Shown here: piece after piece, positions 25,104 to 32,767 of the stretch
Numbering within the stretch: position 1 is the first letter of the stretch
Layout: each line of letters opens with the position of its first letter
Origin: JBHENC01 sp046262295
Lineage (GTDB): Bacteria; Acidobacteriota; Blastocatellia; Pyrinomonadales; Pyrinomonadaceae
DNA: 64,000 bases
Reading direction: 5' to 3'
Assembly: GCA_046262295.1 (NCBI GenBank)
Contig: JBHENC010000004.1
Location: 1 to 64,000 of the forward strand
Program-made: the position numbers and the translations under genes
Notes under the pieces: generated by a model
The model's database searches: none
What the model was told of the DNA's origin: nothing
What the model saw: the letters and a program-made list of their open reading frames with translations, nothing else

Positions 25104-25565
25104 ATGCGCGTGCGTTTGATCTGGATCGGCAAGACGCGAGACGCCAACCTGCGCGCGCTCGCAGAAGAATATTTGAAACGGCTGACGAGATTCACACGCT
25201 GCGAAGTTACGGAGTTGGCTGCGCCGCGTGCGCGCACCGAACGCGAATGTAAGGAAGATGAAGGGCGGCGCATCTGCGAGGCATTGCGGCCTGACACCTT
25301 AACGGTTCTGTTGGATGTTGAAGGGCGCGCGTGGAGTTCGCAAGAGCTTGCCGGTGAAGTTGAAAAGTGGCAGGACAGTGGAGTAAAAGAAGCGGCGTTC
25401 ATCATCGGCGGCGCATATGGCGTATCAATGAAGGTGCGCGAGCGGGCGAACGTCGTCTGGTCTTTATCGCGTTTGACGTTGACGCATGAAATGGCGCGCG
25501 TCGTCTTGCTGGAGCAGATTTACAGGGCATACACCATCATTCACGGGTTGCCATATCAAAAGTAG
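25104..25565 (+). CDS. rlmH: 23S rRNA pseudouridine-1915 N3-methyltransferase RlmH
   Basis: 153 residues of SPOUT fold. It has MRVRLIWIGKTRDANLRALA, the knot segment FIIGGAYGVSMKVRERAN, LSRLTLTHEMARVVLLEQIY and the conserved end HGLPYQK. It methylates pseudouridine 1915 of 23S rRNA. The usual Gly-rich GGAxG motif is present as GGAYG. It starts 5 nt after the activator gene, so both are likely in the nadD-rsfS operon. Confidence 0.96.
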   Translation: MRVRLIWIGKTRDANLRALAEEYLKRLTRFTRCEVTELAAPRARTERECKEDEGRRICEALRPDTLTVLLDVEGRAWSSQELAGEVEKWQDSGVKEAAFIIGGAYGVSMKVRERANVVWSLSRLTLTHEMARVVLLEQIYRAYTIIHGLPYQK

Positions 25566-25665
25566 AGTTGTGCAGCGCACGCTTTGAAAAGCATAGAGGG
25601 AAGTTTCATCAGCCGGTTATTATGGGACGAAGAATCAGGGAGAACCATAGGAGCGAAAAGCAAAC

Positions 25666-26034
25666 ATGGATAAAAGAAAAGTTAAAACTTTCAGGGATCA
25701 ACTTTTGGGACGCCGCGAAGGACTCGTCGGGCAGGTGATGGAAGCCGAGACGTCTAGCCGCGAACGCGATTCCGAAGCGACGCAAGACCCTGCGGACATG
25801 GCCGCCAATGCGTACACCAAAGAGTTGCTGTTCTCTATGTCCGCCAACGACCGCCGCTTGCTCGAATTGATTAACGAAGCGATTCTACGCATCGAAGCGG
25901 GCGAGTACGGCAGCTGTGTGCATTGCGGCGAGCCTGTGCCGGAAAAAAGGCTCGAAGCCGTGCCCTGGGCGCGTCATTGTTTACGCTGTCAGGATTTGCA
26001 GGAGCGCGGATTGCTGAATCAGGATGAAGACTAG
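25666..26034 (+). CDS. DksA/TraR-family zinc-finger protein
   Basis: 122 residues. The N-terminal half is a charged coiled-coil-like helix pair. The C-terminal zinc finger has Cys84-x2-Cys87 (GSCVHCGEPVPEKRLEAVPW) and Cys105-x2-Cys108 (HCLRCQD), the DksA/TraR layout. Such proteins bind the RNA polymerase secondary channel, and shorter ones are often called general stress or TraR/DksA-like proteins. The acidic DxxDxA tip of DksA appears as DPADMAA (about 41-47). The true role here is not shown by the sequence. Confidence 0.9.
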   Translation: MDKRKVKTFRDQLLGRREGLVGQVMEAETSSRERDSEATQDPADMAANAYTKELLFSMSANDRRLLELINEAILRIEAGEYGSCVHCGEPVPEKRLEAVPWARHCLRCQDLQERGLLNQDED

Positions 26035-26071
26035 CGCGAACGAGTGCGACGAATAAATATTGAGGCGAACA

Positions 26072-26118
26072 GCAAGCGGCCTCTTCGCTTGAAATATAAA
26101 AGCGAAGAGGCCGCTTGC
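26072..26118. terminator. Long perfect stem-loop between the DksA-like gene and comF
   Basis: The 18-bp arms GCAAGCGGCCTCTTCGCT (26072-26089) and its exact complement (26101-26118) flank an 11-nt AT-rich loop. Only a weak T-run follows (GTTTAGG), so it may be a terminator or a processing structure. It also rules out the TTG at 26115 as a comF start. Confidence 0.6.
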
Positions 26119-26150
26119 GTTTAGGTCTGAATGCTCAAGGATTAAATCGA

Positions 26151-26900
26151 ATGCAGTTGGCGCGTGTCACAGAACGGCTTTATGATGCGGCGCTCGCGCT
26201 GCTTTACCCACAGGCGTGCGCGGTGTGCGAAGCGAGCGTTGAGCGGCGGGAAGATGGCGCGGCGTGTGCGGCGTGCTGGCAGGCGACGCGTTTATTCTCC
26301 GGCGAAGAGGTGATGTGCGGCAAGTGCGGCTTAGTGCTTGCGGAGGCGATGCCGCAAATGAAAAGAGCCGAGGCGCGTTGCCGTCGTTGCGACGATGAAA
26401 GCTACACGGCGGCGCGCTCGTGCGGCGTCTACGAAAAAGCTTTGCGCGCTTCCGTGCTGGCGCTCAAACGCGAGCCGTATGTTGCGCCGCGCGTGGCACG
26501 CATGATGTTTGAAGCGCAGCAACGCTCTCCGCTCAACACTGCGACGCGCATCGTGCCCGTGCCACTGCATCCCGAACGCGAGCGCGAGCGCGGCTTTAAT
26601 CAGGCGGCGGTGCTGGCGCGTTCGCTCGCGGCGCAGACAGGTCTCACGTGCGACGAATGGAGCCTTGCGCGAACGCTTCACACCGCGCGCCACCGCGCCG
26701 GAATGGACGCACAGGCGCGCCGCGAAACAGTCGAACGAGCCTTTGAAGTGCCACGCCCGCGCCTCATCGCAGGCCAGCGCATACTGCTCATTGACGATGT
26801 CTACACAACCGGCGCAACCGTCGCATCCTGCGCCACCGCCCTCAACGCGGCTGGCGCGGAACATGTCTTCGTGCTAACAATCGCCCGCGCCGGCGCATAA
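26151..26900 (+). CDS. comF: ComF-family phosphoribosyltransferase-like protein
   Basis: 249 residues from the ATG at 26151. An N-terminal zinc-ribbon-like segment has several CxxC pairs (CAVC, CAAC, CGKC, CRRC). The C-terminal PRTase domain has PVPLHPERERERGFNQAAVL and the PRPP-binding loop ILLIDDVYTTGATV. ComF proteins act in DNA uptake in naturally competent bacteria. An upstream in-frame TTG (26115) lies inside a perfect hairpin and is rejected. The gene ends 5 nt before the left boundary of the putative integron cassette. Confidence 0.94.
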   Translation: MQLARVTERLYDAALALLYPQACAVCEASVERREDGAACAACWQATRLFSGEEVMCGKCGLVLAEAMPQMKRAEARCRRCDDESYTAARSCGVYEKALRASVLALKREPYVAPRVARMMFEAQQRSPLNTATRIVPVPLHPERERERGFNQAAVLARSLAAQTGLTCDEWSLARTLHTARHRAGMDAQARRETVERAFEVPRPRLIAGQRILLIDDVYTTGATVASCATALNAAGAEHVFVLTIARAGA

Positions 26901-26938
26901 ACGGCGTTGGGCGGCTACCTTGTATCTGTAAAAAGGAC

Positions 26939-26966
26939 TTGCAACCTAAATAATCGGTGATACAAT
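26939..26966 (+). promoter_or_regulatory. Candidate sigma-70 promoter inside the cassette
   Basis: TTGCAA (26939-26944) and TACAAT (26961-26966) with 16 bp spacing lie 54 nt upstream of the lipoprotein ATG. Many integron cassettes are promoterless, so an internal promoter would let this one be expressed at any location. Confidence 0.5.
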
Positions 26967-27020
26967 TCGCAGCCTTTGAAAGCTATCTTACGCAGTTCCT
27001 CACGTTGAAGAGGAGAAAGT

Positions 27021-27995
27021 ATGAGCCAATCTTACGCTTTATATATTTTGGTGCTTGTTGTTACTTTGGCTGGTTGTTCCAAACCGGAAAGTACCAACGT
27101 AAGCACTAAGGTTAATGACAATTCAGCTTCTTCTAGCGTGCCTACTGAAAAAGTATCAAATTCAGAGTCAGCAAACTTCTTAAAAGTATTTGAGGGGACA
27201 ATAAATGCACAGTACCCGATTGAGATGAACCTTCAAAGGAATGATAGAACTCTGTCCGGGACTTATTTCTATACGAAACACAAAGTTGATATTTCGATTA
27301 AGGGTACGGTTGATGAGCAAGATAACTTCGTTCTCAATGAGTTTGACCAGAATGGAAATCAAACGGGAATATTCAAGGGGCGGTTTGTTTCGAGTTCTTC
27401 TATTGAAGGGACTTGGTCTAAACCGAGCGGCGATAAGTCTATGCCATTTTCTTTGGTTGAAAAGGAAGGTGGCAACTCTAAAGTAGCGAGCAACCAAACA
27501 GGGCTAAACTCAAAGTTTTTTGTTAGTGACGAAAGTGATGATGCAGACCCAGACGCCCCACCTTCAGAAGCACAGCAACAAGCCGCAGCATTTTGGGACA
27601 AACACATAGCTAAGTGCGGAGGTTCGTATTACTGGCAGCATAATACTCTACCCTATTATAGGAGAGTATATGAATGCCAAGAAGAACCGAATATAATTGT
27701 GAAGGGCACAACGTATTCACCTAAACAGCTTTCAAAGGTAGAAAAGTTGAATGGAGTTGATCCATTGCCCGTAGAGTGGAGCGGTAATACGAAAGCAAAT
27801 TTTACTGTATGTCGAGAGAAGAACTTTGCTTATAACGGTCCGCCTAGCCCGTCTTGGGGAAAATGGCAAGATTCTATCTCCTATGAAGTCTCTATGGAGA
27901 AGAGAAAAGGTAAGTGGAATATCCGCAATCCGCTATTCAATGGAATCACTAATGAAGAGATTGTAGCTATCAAATGCTCTGACGTTCCTAAATAA
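27021..27995 (+). CDS. Cassette-borne lipoprotein of unknown function
   Basis: 324 residues with a lipoprotein signal (ILVLVVTLAGCSKP, lipobox Cys19). After a Ser/Thr/Asn-rich linker, residues ~55-145 form a beta-rich segment (YPIEMNLQRNDRTLSGTYFY, GRFVSSSSIEGTWSKP) resembling small beta-barrel or lipocalin-like domains often found in lipoproteins. The second half (about 185-324) is a Cys-containing domain not recognised (CGGSYYWQHNTLPYYRRVYE). Base composition is clearly more AT-rich than the flanking genes. GAGGAG lies 8 nt upstream of the ATG. It is followed by the repeat protein after 11 nt. Function unknown. Confidence 0.85.
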   Translation: MSQSYALYILVLVVTLAGCSKPESTNVSTKVNDNSASSSVPTEKVSNSESANFLKVFEGTINAQYPIEMNLQRNDRTLSGTYFYTKHKVDISIKGTVDEQDNFVLNEFDQNGNQTGIFKGRFVSSSSIEGTWSKPSGDKSMPFSLVEKEGGNSKVASNQTGLNSKFFVSDESDDADPDAPPSEAQQQAAAFWDKHIAKCGGSYYWQHNTLPYYRRVYECQEEPNIIVKGTTYSPKQLSKVEKLNGVDPLPVEWSGNTKANFTVCREKNFAYNGPPSPSWGKWQDSISYEVSMEKRKGKWNIRNPLFNGITNEEIVAIKCSDVPK

Positions 27996-28006
27996 GGAGA
28001 ATATCC

Positions 28007-28942
28007 ATGAGAAATCCGCGCTTTGTAGTTCTACACCTTATTACAATAAGCGTATATCTTATCCATTTGATAGTAATGCCGTTTTCTTTGTCGGCTCAAC
28101 AAAGGAGACCTTCTAAATCATCCGTTCCCCAACGTGGTGGCAGTCCAACCATTCGTAAACCGGATAGTACAAGAATTGATATTGCCTTCTTGAAAAAGAA
28201 AACATCTGAGCTTGGAATCTTTTTTAGCGATAAACCGAGCGTACCCATAAGCATGATTAATACAGCTTATGACCAGAAGTATCATGGAGAATTACGAGAC
28301 GTTGGCTTTACGCCTGATGGCGGATGGTATGTTACTGCTGTTGATGGTGGCATAAAGTATGGGGGCTTGCCTTCTGACGTAAAGATCAAATTAAATGAAT
28401 TAACAAATAATGGGTATTTTCACGAAAGATTTAGAGAGATGGCGTTCTCGCCTAACGGAGCTTGGATAATTCCATACGGCACTAATGAATGCAATTATGC
28501 TCCTAACAAGCTGCCTGAAAAGATGCTAGAGGGGGCTAAATATATCTATAATCGTTGGGGTAAGGGTGCCTTTTGTAGAAAATTCATTTCAGTAGCATTT
28601 GCACCTAATAATAGCTGGATCATTGTGTATAGGACAGATAACGATGAGGTTTCGCAGCTAAAATGGGATGCTATGTGGGATGGTATCGTTCAAAAGGATT
28701 TTGAACAAAAGATGATTGAATTTATAGACAAACAAATTGCTGTTAAGCAAGTTGCCTTTTCCCAAAACGGTGGCTGGATAATTCTGTTTAATGACAATGA
28801 GTTTGAGTCAAACAATATCCCGCAAGAATTATTAAAGTTGTTATTGGAAATGAACAGACAAGGCAAAAGAATTGACCAAGTGGCATTCGCCCCCAACGGG
28901 GGTTGGGTCGTTATCGGAAAAGGCTTGGCTTCTTGGTATTAA
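28007..28942 (+). CDS. Cassette-borne secreted protein with five AFxPNGGW repeats
   Basis: 311 residues with a signal peptide (hydrophobic 8-30, ending FSLSAQQ). Five repeats of the form VAF[ST]PNGGWII occur at about residues 99-110 (VGFTPDGGWYVT), 145-156, 196-207, 249-260 and 292-303, spaced 43-53 residues apart. This spacing and the PDGGW-type turn recall beta-propeller or WD/TolB-like blades, but no family was recognised. AAGGAG precedes the ATG. It is AT-rich and co-transcribed with the lipoprotein gene. Confidence 0.85.
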   Translation: MRNPRFVVLHLITISVYLIHLIVMPFSLSAQQRRPSKSSVPQRGGSPTIRKPDSTRIDIAFLKKKTSELGIFFSDKPSVPISMINTAYDQKYHGELRDVGFTPDGGWYVTAVDGGIKYGGLPSDVKIKLNELTNNGYFHERFREMAFSPNGAWIIPYGTNECNYAPNKLPEKMLEGAKYIYNRWGKGAFCRKFISVAFAPNNSWIIVYRTDNDEVSQLKWDAMWDGIVQKDFEQKMIEFIDKQIAVKQVAFSQNGGWIILFNDNEFESNNIPQELLKLLLEMNRQGKRIDQVAFAPNGGWVVIGKGLASWY

Positions 28943-28978
28943 CAACATCTCTCCCGCATAAAAAGCACAACGCGCGCC

Positions 28979-29090
28979 GCCCAACAAGTCAATCCACCTG
29001 AACGCCCGCCGCTTGCCTTTCATCAACCTTGCTCGGCTTCGGCTTGCTTGCGTTTTGCTGGCGGGCGGCAGGTGATTTCCAGCGTTCGGC
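28979..29090 (+). other. attC-like recombination site (112 bp)
   Basis: Box R'' GCCCAAC (28979-28985) is followed by the paired stems CACCTG (28995-29000)/CAGGTG (29069-29074) and GCCCGCC (29004-29010)/GGCGGGC (29060-29066). AAT/ATT flank the first stem with one extra base on one side, like an attC extrahelical base. The site ends GCGTTCGGC with the core GTTCGGC at 29084-29090. The length falls in the known attC range. The core departs from GTTRRRY at one position (C for R). Confidence 0.7.
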
Positions 29091-29116
29091 TAGTGAAACT
29101 GCGGCTTGTCTTTCGG

Positions 29117-29145
29117 TTGACATACTCCGGTTTTTTTTGTAAAAG
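29117..29145 (+). promoter_or_regulatory. Candidate promoter for the 87-residue secreted protein
   Basis: TTGACA (29117-29122) and TAAAAG (29140-29145) are separated by 17 bp, with an upstream TG next to the -10. It lies just outside the right end of the attC-like site and 48 nt before the start codon. Confidence 0.5.
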
Positions 29146-29192
29146 CAGCGCGTCTTCCCTAACCCCTGCCGTATCTTCGATAAGGAGAGAGC

Positions 29193-29456
29193 ATGAAAAA
29201 GAAAATTGCTGCTTTAGCCCTGATGTTCATAATTCTGCCATTTGAGGGTCAAGCCTCATTGTGTGTAGATAACACTGCTTTGAGTTCTGCCGAATACGAT
29301 CTTCAAGATTTCAGGTTGCCGGGCGCACCCTCCGGCGGCTACCGGGGCGATTACCGATTTAGAGTTCGCGGTAGTCGTAGCGCGCGCAGCAGCAGCAGAA
29401 GTAGCAGCCGCGCGCGCAATCGAACAGGCCAGCGTCACAGACGCAGGAATCGTTAG
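29193..29456 (+). CDS. Small secreted Arg/Ser-rich protein
   Basis: 87 residues: a Sec signal peptide (MKKKIAALALMFIILPFEGQ, cleavage near QAS), a short middle segment, then a strongly basic Arg/Ser tail (RFRVRGSRSARSSSRSSSRA and onward). AAGGAGAGAGC is a good ribosome-binding site and a promoter-like sequence lies upstream, so it is likely a real gene. The family is not recognised. The tail could bind nucleic acid, cell wall or inorganic polyanions; that is speculation. Confidence 0.65.
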   Translation: MKKKIAALALMFIILPFEGQASLCVDNTALSSAEYDLQDFRLPGAPSGGYRGDYRFRVRGSRSARSSSRSSSRARNRTGQRHRRRNR

Positions 29457-29891
29457 TTGACAACCATGCTGAATGAACGGCGCGGAGTCATCTGCGTTGA
29501 AGGCATCACGAATATGCGCGACAAATGATAATCCTCGCGTCGGCTTTAGCCAAAATTCTGTTCTTAAATCTTCCCTCGATGCTTTAGCCTGAACTAGACT
29601 GAAGCCTAGAGGGAAGATTTAAGACTCTATCTGATTTACACGGATATACCATACGTCTTTGAAGAGAATGTTGCGGTTGTCCCGGCTTATGCAGATAAAC
29701 TCAAGGCGGCCACATTTACTGCTTTGGAAGAAGAGGCAATTCTGATTGTTGTGAGCCAGGTTTATTACGCAGAGTAGTTCTAAATCTCACGCCGTGCTCA
29801 ATAAATTTCCCGTCCGACCCCTCTCAACTTGATTTTCATTAACGCTCTTTGGCGTCAGCATTTGGTTTCTCGCGCGCAATGTCTGTAAGAT
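29457..29891. other. Non-coding 435-nt gap with one strong inverted repeat
   Basis: The gap holds the 15-bp inverted repeat listed separately. It also has a short open frame (29610-29777; DIPYVFEENVAVVPAYADKL then ATFTALEEEAIL) without a start codon that could be a gene remnant. No RNA gene or promoter was recognised. Confidence 0.5.
29563..29623. repeat. 15-bp perfect inverted repeat, possible REP-like palindrome
   Basis: CTTAAATCTTCCCTC (29563-29577) and its exact complement (29609-29623) enclose a 31-nt loop that contains GCTTTAGCCTGAAC and GACTGAAGCC. The related word GGCTTTAGCC also occurs just upstream (29542-29551). It is not followed by a T-run, so a repeat family (REP/MITE-like) is more likely than a terminator. 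Confidence 0.6.
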
Positions 29892-30851
29892 ATGGCTATG
29901 GAAACTTTGTACGCGCCGATTGAGCCTTACGATCAGGGAATGCTGAAAGTCTCGCCGCGGCATTCGATTTACTATGAGCAGTGCGGCAATGCGGAAGGGC
30001 AGCCCGTAGTATTTCTGCACGGCGGGCCGGGCGGCGGAATCGTGCCGGACTACCGCAGGTTCTTTGATCCGCAGCATTACCGCGTGATTCTATTTGACCA
30101 GCGCGGCGCAGGCCGCAGCACGCCGCACGCGGAGCTTCAGGAGAACACGACTTGGGATTTGGTCGCCGACATCGAACGCCTGCGTGAACATTTCGGCGTG
30201 GAACGCTGGCAGGTTTTCGGCGGATCGTGGGGCAGCACGCTTTCGCTCGCTTACGCGCAGAGGCATCCTGAAAGGGTTACGTCCCTTGTTCTGCGCGGAA
30301 TATTTTTGTGCCGCCCGAAAGAGATTGCGTGGTTTTATCAGGAAGGCGCGAGCGCGATTTTCCCTGACGTGTGGGAAGAGTATCTGCGCGTGATACCGGA
30401 AGCCGAGCGAAACGATATGCTCGCGGCGTATCATCGTCGTTTGACGAGCACGGACGAAGATGTGCGTTTAGAGGCGGCGCGGGCGTGGAGCGCCTGGGAA
30501 GGCAGCACGTCGAAGCTGTTCCCGGACAGCAATCTGATAGAGCACTTTAATGAGCCGCATCTGGCGCTCTCGCTCGCGCGCATCGAGTGCCATTATTTTA
30601 TGAACAACTGTTTCTTCGAGACGGATAATTTTCTGATTGAAAATGTCGGGAAGATTCGTCATATTCCGGCGGTGATCGTGCAGGGGCGTTATGATGTGGT
30701 GTGTCCGATGATGAGCGCGTGGGAATTGCACAAGGCGTGGCCGGAAGCCTCGCTTCAGGTTGTACCGGACGCCGGACACTCCGCGATGGAGATTGGCATC
30801 ACGTCCGCACTCGTTGAAGCAACGAACCGTTTTCGTGAAAGGCAAAATTAA
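29892..30851 (+). CDS. pip: Proline iminopeptidase (alpha/beta hydrolase)
   Basis: 319 residues of the S33 family. The oxyanion motif is LHGGPGGG, the strand is FDQRGAGRSTPHA, and the nucleophile elbow GGSWGSTL contains the catalytic Ser. The acid is in QGRYDVVCP and the His in DAGHSAME. It cleaves N-terminal proline from peptides. Length and motifs are typical of cytoplasmic Pip. No promoter or operon partner is evident. Confidence 0.94.
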   Translation: MAMETLYAPIEPYDQGMLKVSPRHSIYYEQCGNAEGQPVVFLHGGPGGGIVPDYRRFFDPQHYRVILFDQRGAGRSTPHAELQENTTWDLVADIERLREHFGVERWQVFGGSWGSTLSLAYAQRHPERVTSLVLRGIFLCRPKEIAWFYQEGASAIFPDVWEEYLRVIPEAERNDMLAAYHRRLTSTDEDVRLEAARAWSAWEGSTSKLFPDSNLIEHFNEPHLALSLARIECHYFMNNCFFETDNFLIENVGKIRHIPAVIVQGRYDVVCPMMSAWELHKAWPEASLQVVPDAGHSAMEIGITSALVEATNRFRERQN

Positions 30852-30904
30852 GATAACTTTTGCTTTGCCTTATTTTTTTCGCTCGCGTAACATCTTAGAG
30901 CAAT

Positions 30905-31432
30905 ATGAATGGACGTGTCTTAGTCCTCAACGCATCTTTCGAGCCGATCAACGTATGCACGGAACGGCGCGCCGTAGTGATGATTTTTAAGGGCGTGGCG
31001 CGCGTTGAAGAGCATAACGGCCATATCCTGCATTCATCCAAATTGTCTATCCATGCGCCGAGCGTCATACGCTTAACCGAGTACATACACATTCCGTTCG
31101 AGCGGCGCTCGCTCTCCCGGAAAAACATACTGCTGCGCGATCATTCGGCGTGCCAGTATTGCGCCAAACAGTTGCCGCCTTCGGAACTCACGCTCGATCA
31201 TGTGCATCCACGTTCGCGTGGTGGCGACTCGACGTGGGATAATCTGGTGGCCTGCTGCAAACGCTGTAATCATCGCAAGGGAAACCGTACGCCGGAAGAA
31301 GCCGGAATGCATCTGTTGCGCCGCCCGCGCGGATTTTCCCTGCACGTTAATCGCCAGATCATGCGGTACTTGGGGCGCGCGGACGAAGCTTGGCGCAAGT
31401 ATCTCTTTTACGAATCGAATACTGAAGAATAG
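30905..31432 (+). CDS. HNH endonuclease
   Basis: 175 residues. A ~70-residue N-terminal domain (MNGRVLVLNASFEPINVCTE) precedes the HNH domain CQYCAKQLPPSELTLDHVHP, with RSRGGDSTWDNLVACCKRCN and HRKGNRTPEEAG following. The His-Asn-His residues and two CxxC zinc pairs are intact. This two-part form is widespread as a chromosomal housekeeping-like HNH protein in many phyla. The substrate is not known, and it is not next to restriction or phage genes. Confidence 0.93.
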   Translation: MNGRVLVLNASFEPINVCTERRAVVMIFKGVARVEEHNGHILHSSKLSIHAPSVIRLTEYIHIPFERRSLSRKNILLRDHSACQYCAKQLPPSELTLDHVHPRSRGGDSTWDNLVACCKRCNHRKGNRTPEEAGMHLLRRPRGFSLHVNRQIMRYLGRADEAWRKYLFYESNTEE

Positions 31433-31480
31433 CGAAGTCTTTCAAATTTATGCGCCGCACAACAGGCGCGAAGGGGTTTT

Positions 31481-31843
31481 ATGGTAAACGAAATTTTATT
31501 GTTAGGTTTTGGCGGCCCGACGGAGTGGATCATTATTCTCGTGGTGATTATGCTACTTTTCGGCGGCAGCAAATTGCCGCAACTCGCTAAAGCTCTCGGC
31601 CAGAGCAAGCGCGCCTTCCGCGAAGGTATGGATGAAGCCGATGAAGAGGAAGCGGCCTTGCAACGCGAAAAAGCGCGTAAACAAACAATCACCGACGGGC
31701 AGCAAACAGTCGCTCGCCCGTCTCTCTCCGCCGTAGACGATGAGGAGTTGTTCGAGGAAGCGCGACGCCGCGCGGCACGCCTGCGCACAACGGACACCGC
31801 GCGTCTCGAAGACGACAGATCAACAAGCAGCCAAACACGCTGA
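31481..31843 (+). CDS. tatA: Twin-arginine translocase TatA/TatB-family protein
   Basis: 120 residues: one N-terminal membrane helix (about 10-28; PTEWIIILVVIMLLFGGSKL) followed by the amphipathic helix PQLAKALGQSKRAFREG and a charged tail. The FG..KLP..A..LG motif defines TatA-type proteins, which form the Tat pore. No tatC lies nearby. TatA and TatB/E cannot be separated from sequence alone. Confidence 0.92.
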   Translation: MVNEILLLGFGGPTEWIIILVVIMLLFGGSKLPQLAKALGQSKRAFREGMDEADEEEAALQREKARKQTITDGQQTVARPSLSAVDDEELFEEARRRAARLRTTDTARLEDDRSTSSQTR

Positions 31844-31846
31844 TAA

Positions 31847-31930
31847 TAGTTTTCAGTTTTGGGTTTTCAGTTTTGAGATTTTAGGACGAAGGCGCGAGTC
31901 TTCTTGCTGAAAACTCAAAACTGAAAACTG
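31847..31930. repeat. Heptad inverted repeat, GTTTTCA flavour (between convergent genes)
   Basis: The left arm (31847-31877) reads GTTTTCA GTTTTGG GTTTTCA GTTTTGA. The right arm (31906-31930) is CTGAAAA CTCAAAA CTGAAAA CTG. It lies between tatA and the convergent methyltransferase gene and ends at the latter's stop codon. Confidence 0.87.
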
Positions 31931-31931
31931 T

Positions 31932-32753
31932 TCATTCCGCTTTGCGCCCGATGAGCAGCGTCGCTTTGATTGAGAGCACGAAATCCGCGTCGTGGCGTTC
32001 TTCGTCAATGAGGCGCGCGATCTCTTGCGAGACTTTTCGGCGCGCCTCCTCGTCCGGCAAAATATCCAGCCAATCGCGCAGTAGAAAATCGTTGATGAGC
32101 GGCGCATTCAGGAAAGCTTCGCCCGATTCATAAATGAACTCTTCTACGCTCGTCCATGTTTGCACCGCGTCCAAACCCTCGCGCGCGGCACTCTCTTCCA
32201 ACGCCGATATGACGGGGCGCTCCGTGATGAAAGTTTCGACGGCGGACAGGTGCTCCGTATATTTCGTATCGCTCAAGGCTTCCCAGTAGATAGAGAAGAA
32301 CTCGCCGAAGCTCGCCGCCGTAACGCTGCACAGGGCGACGCTTGCGCCGGGCGCGGCGACCCGCACCGCCTCCGCGAGCACTTCCGGCAAACGCTCCGGC
32401 GCAGTCAGCGAAGCGTTACAGACGACCAACTCAAAACCGTCGTCCTCAAAATCCAACGCTTCCAACTGCGCGACGTGAAACTCCGCGTTTGTCTTCAAAG
32501 CGGCGGCCTTCGCTTTTGCCAGCTCAAGATTCTCTGCGCTTTCATCCGTGCCGACGAGCGTTACGTCCTGCCCCGCGCGCTTGAGTAAAGAGAGCGCGTG
32601 ATCGCCCGTTCCGACAGCGGCATAAAGGATGCGCCCTTTTTTCGGCAACTTGATGTGCTCATCCATTAACAGCGCAAAGCGTTCGCCCCAATCCGTCGCA
32701 ACATACAGGTCATGCAGAAAAGCCAGCTCTTTGTTTGATTTACTCGCGCTCAC
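31932..32753 (-). CDS. SAM-dependent methyltransferase
   Basis: 273 residues if started at the GTG at 32753. The class I Rossmann motif is ILYAAVGTGDHALSL (motif I, GxGxG-like), then TLVGTDESAENLELA (acidic end of strand 2) and FELVVCNASL (strand 4). The C-terminal ~110 residues are a variable, acidic substrate domain. The frame continues to an ATG at 32843, but those 30 codons cover a heptad repeat and an upstream region, so the GTG is preferred. Substrate unknown. It is downstream of rarA on the same strand. Confidence 0.8.
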   Translation of the reverse strand: MSASKSNKELAFLHDLYVATDWGERFALLMDEHIKLPKKGRILYAAVGTGDHALSLLKRAGQDVTLVGTDESAENLELAKAKAAALKTNAEFHVAQLEALDFEDDGFELVVCNASLTAPERLPEVLAEAVRVAAPGASVALCSVTAASFGEFFSIYWEALSDTKYTEHLSAVETFITERPVISALEESAAREGLDAVQTWTSVEEFIYESGEAFLNAPLINDFLLRDWLDILPDEEARRKVSQEIARLIDEERHDADFVLSIKATLLIGRKAE

Positions 32754-32767
32754 AATCTTAAAGGACA

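Larger units (their letters stand above)
26906..29084 (+). mobile_element. Putative integron gene cassette (two genes plus attC)
   Basis: The AT-rich block starts at a core site GTTGGGC (26906-26912) and ends at the G of GTTCGGC (29084-29090). The right end is an attC-like palindrome whose first box GCCCAAC is the exact complement of the left core; extended, GCCGCCCAAC (28976-28985) pairs with GTTGGGCGGC (26906-26915). That is the pattern expected when a circular cassette recombines at a GTT site: its own TTGGGC appears at the left end and the recipient's TTCGGC at the right. Two genes and their own promoter lie inside. No integrase gene is in the window, so this would be a distant or secondary-site insertion. 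Confidence 0.72.

Noticed and set aside
26115..26150. TTG start for ComF
   Set aside because: It falls inside an 18-bp perfect hairpin; the ATG at 26151 precedes the conserved part.
29610..29777. 56-codon open frame in the gap before pip
   Set aside because: No start codon or ribosome site and no recognised family; at most a gene remnant, so only mentioned in the gap entry.
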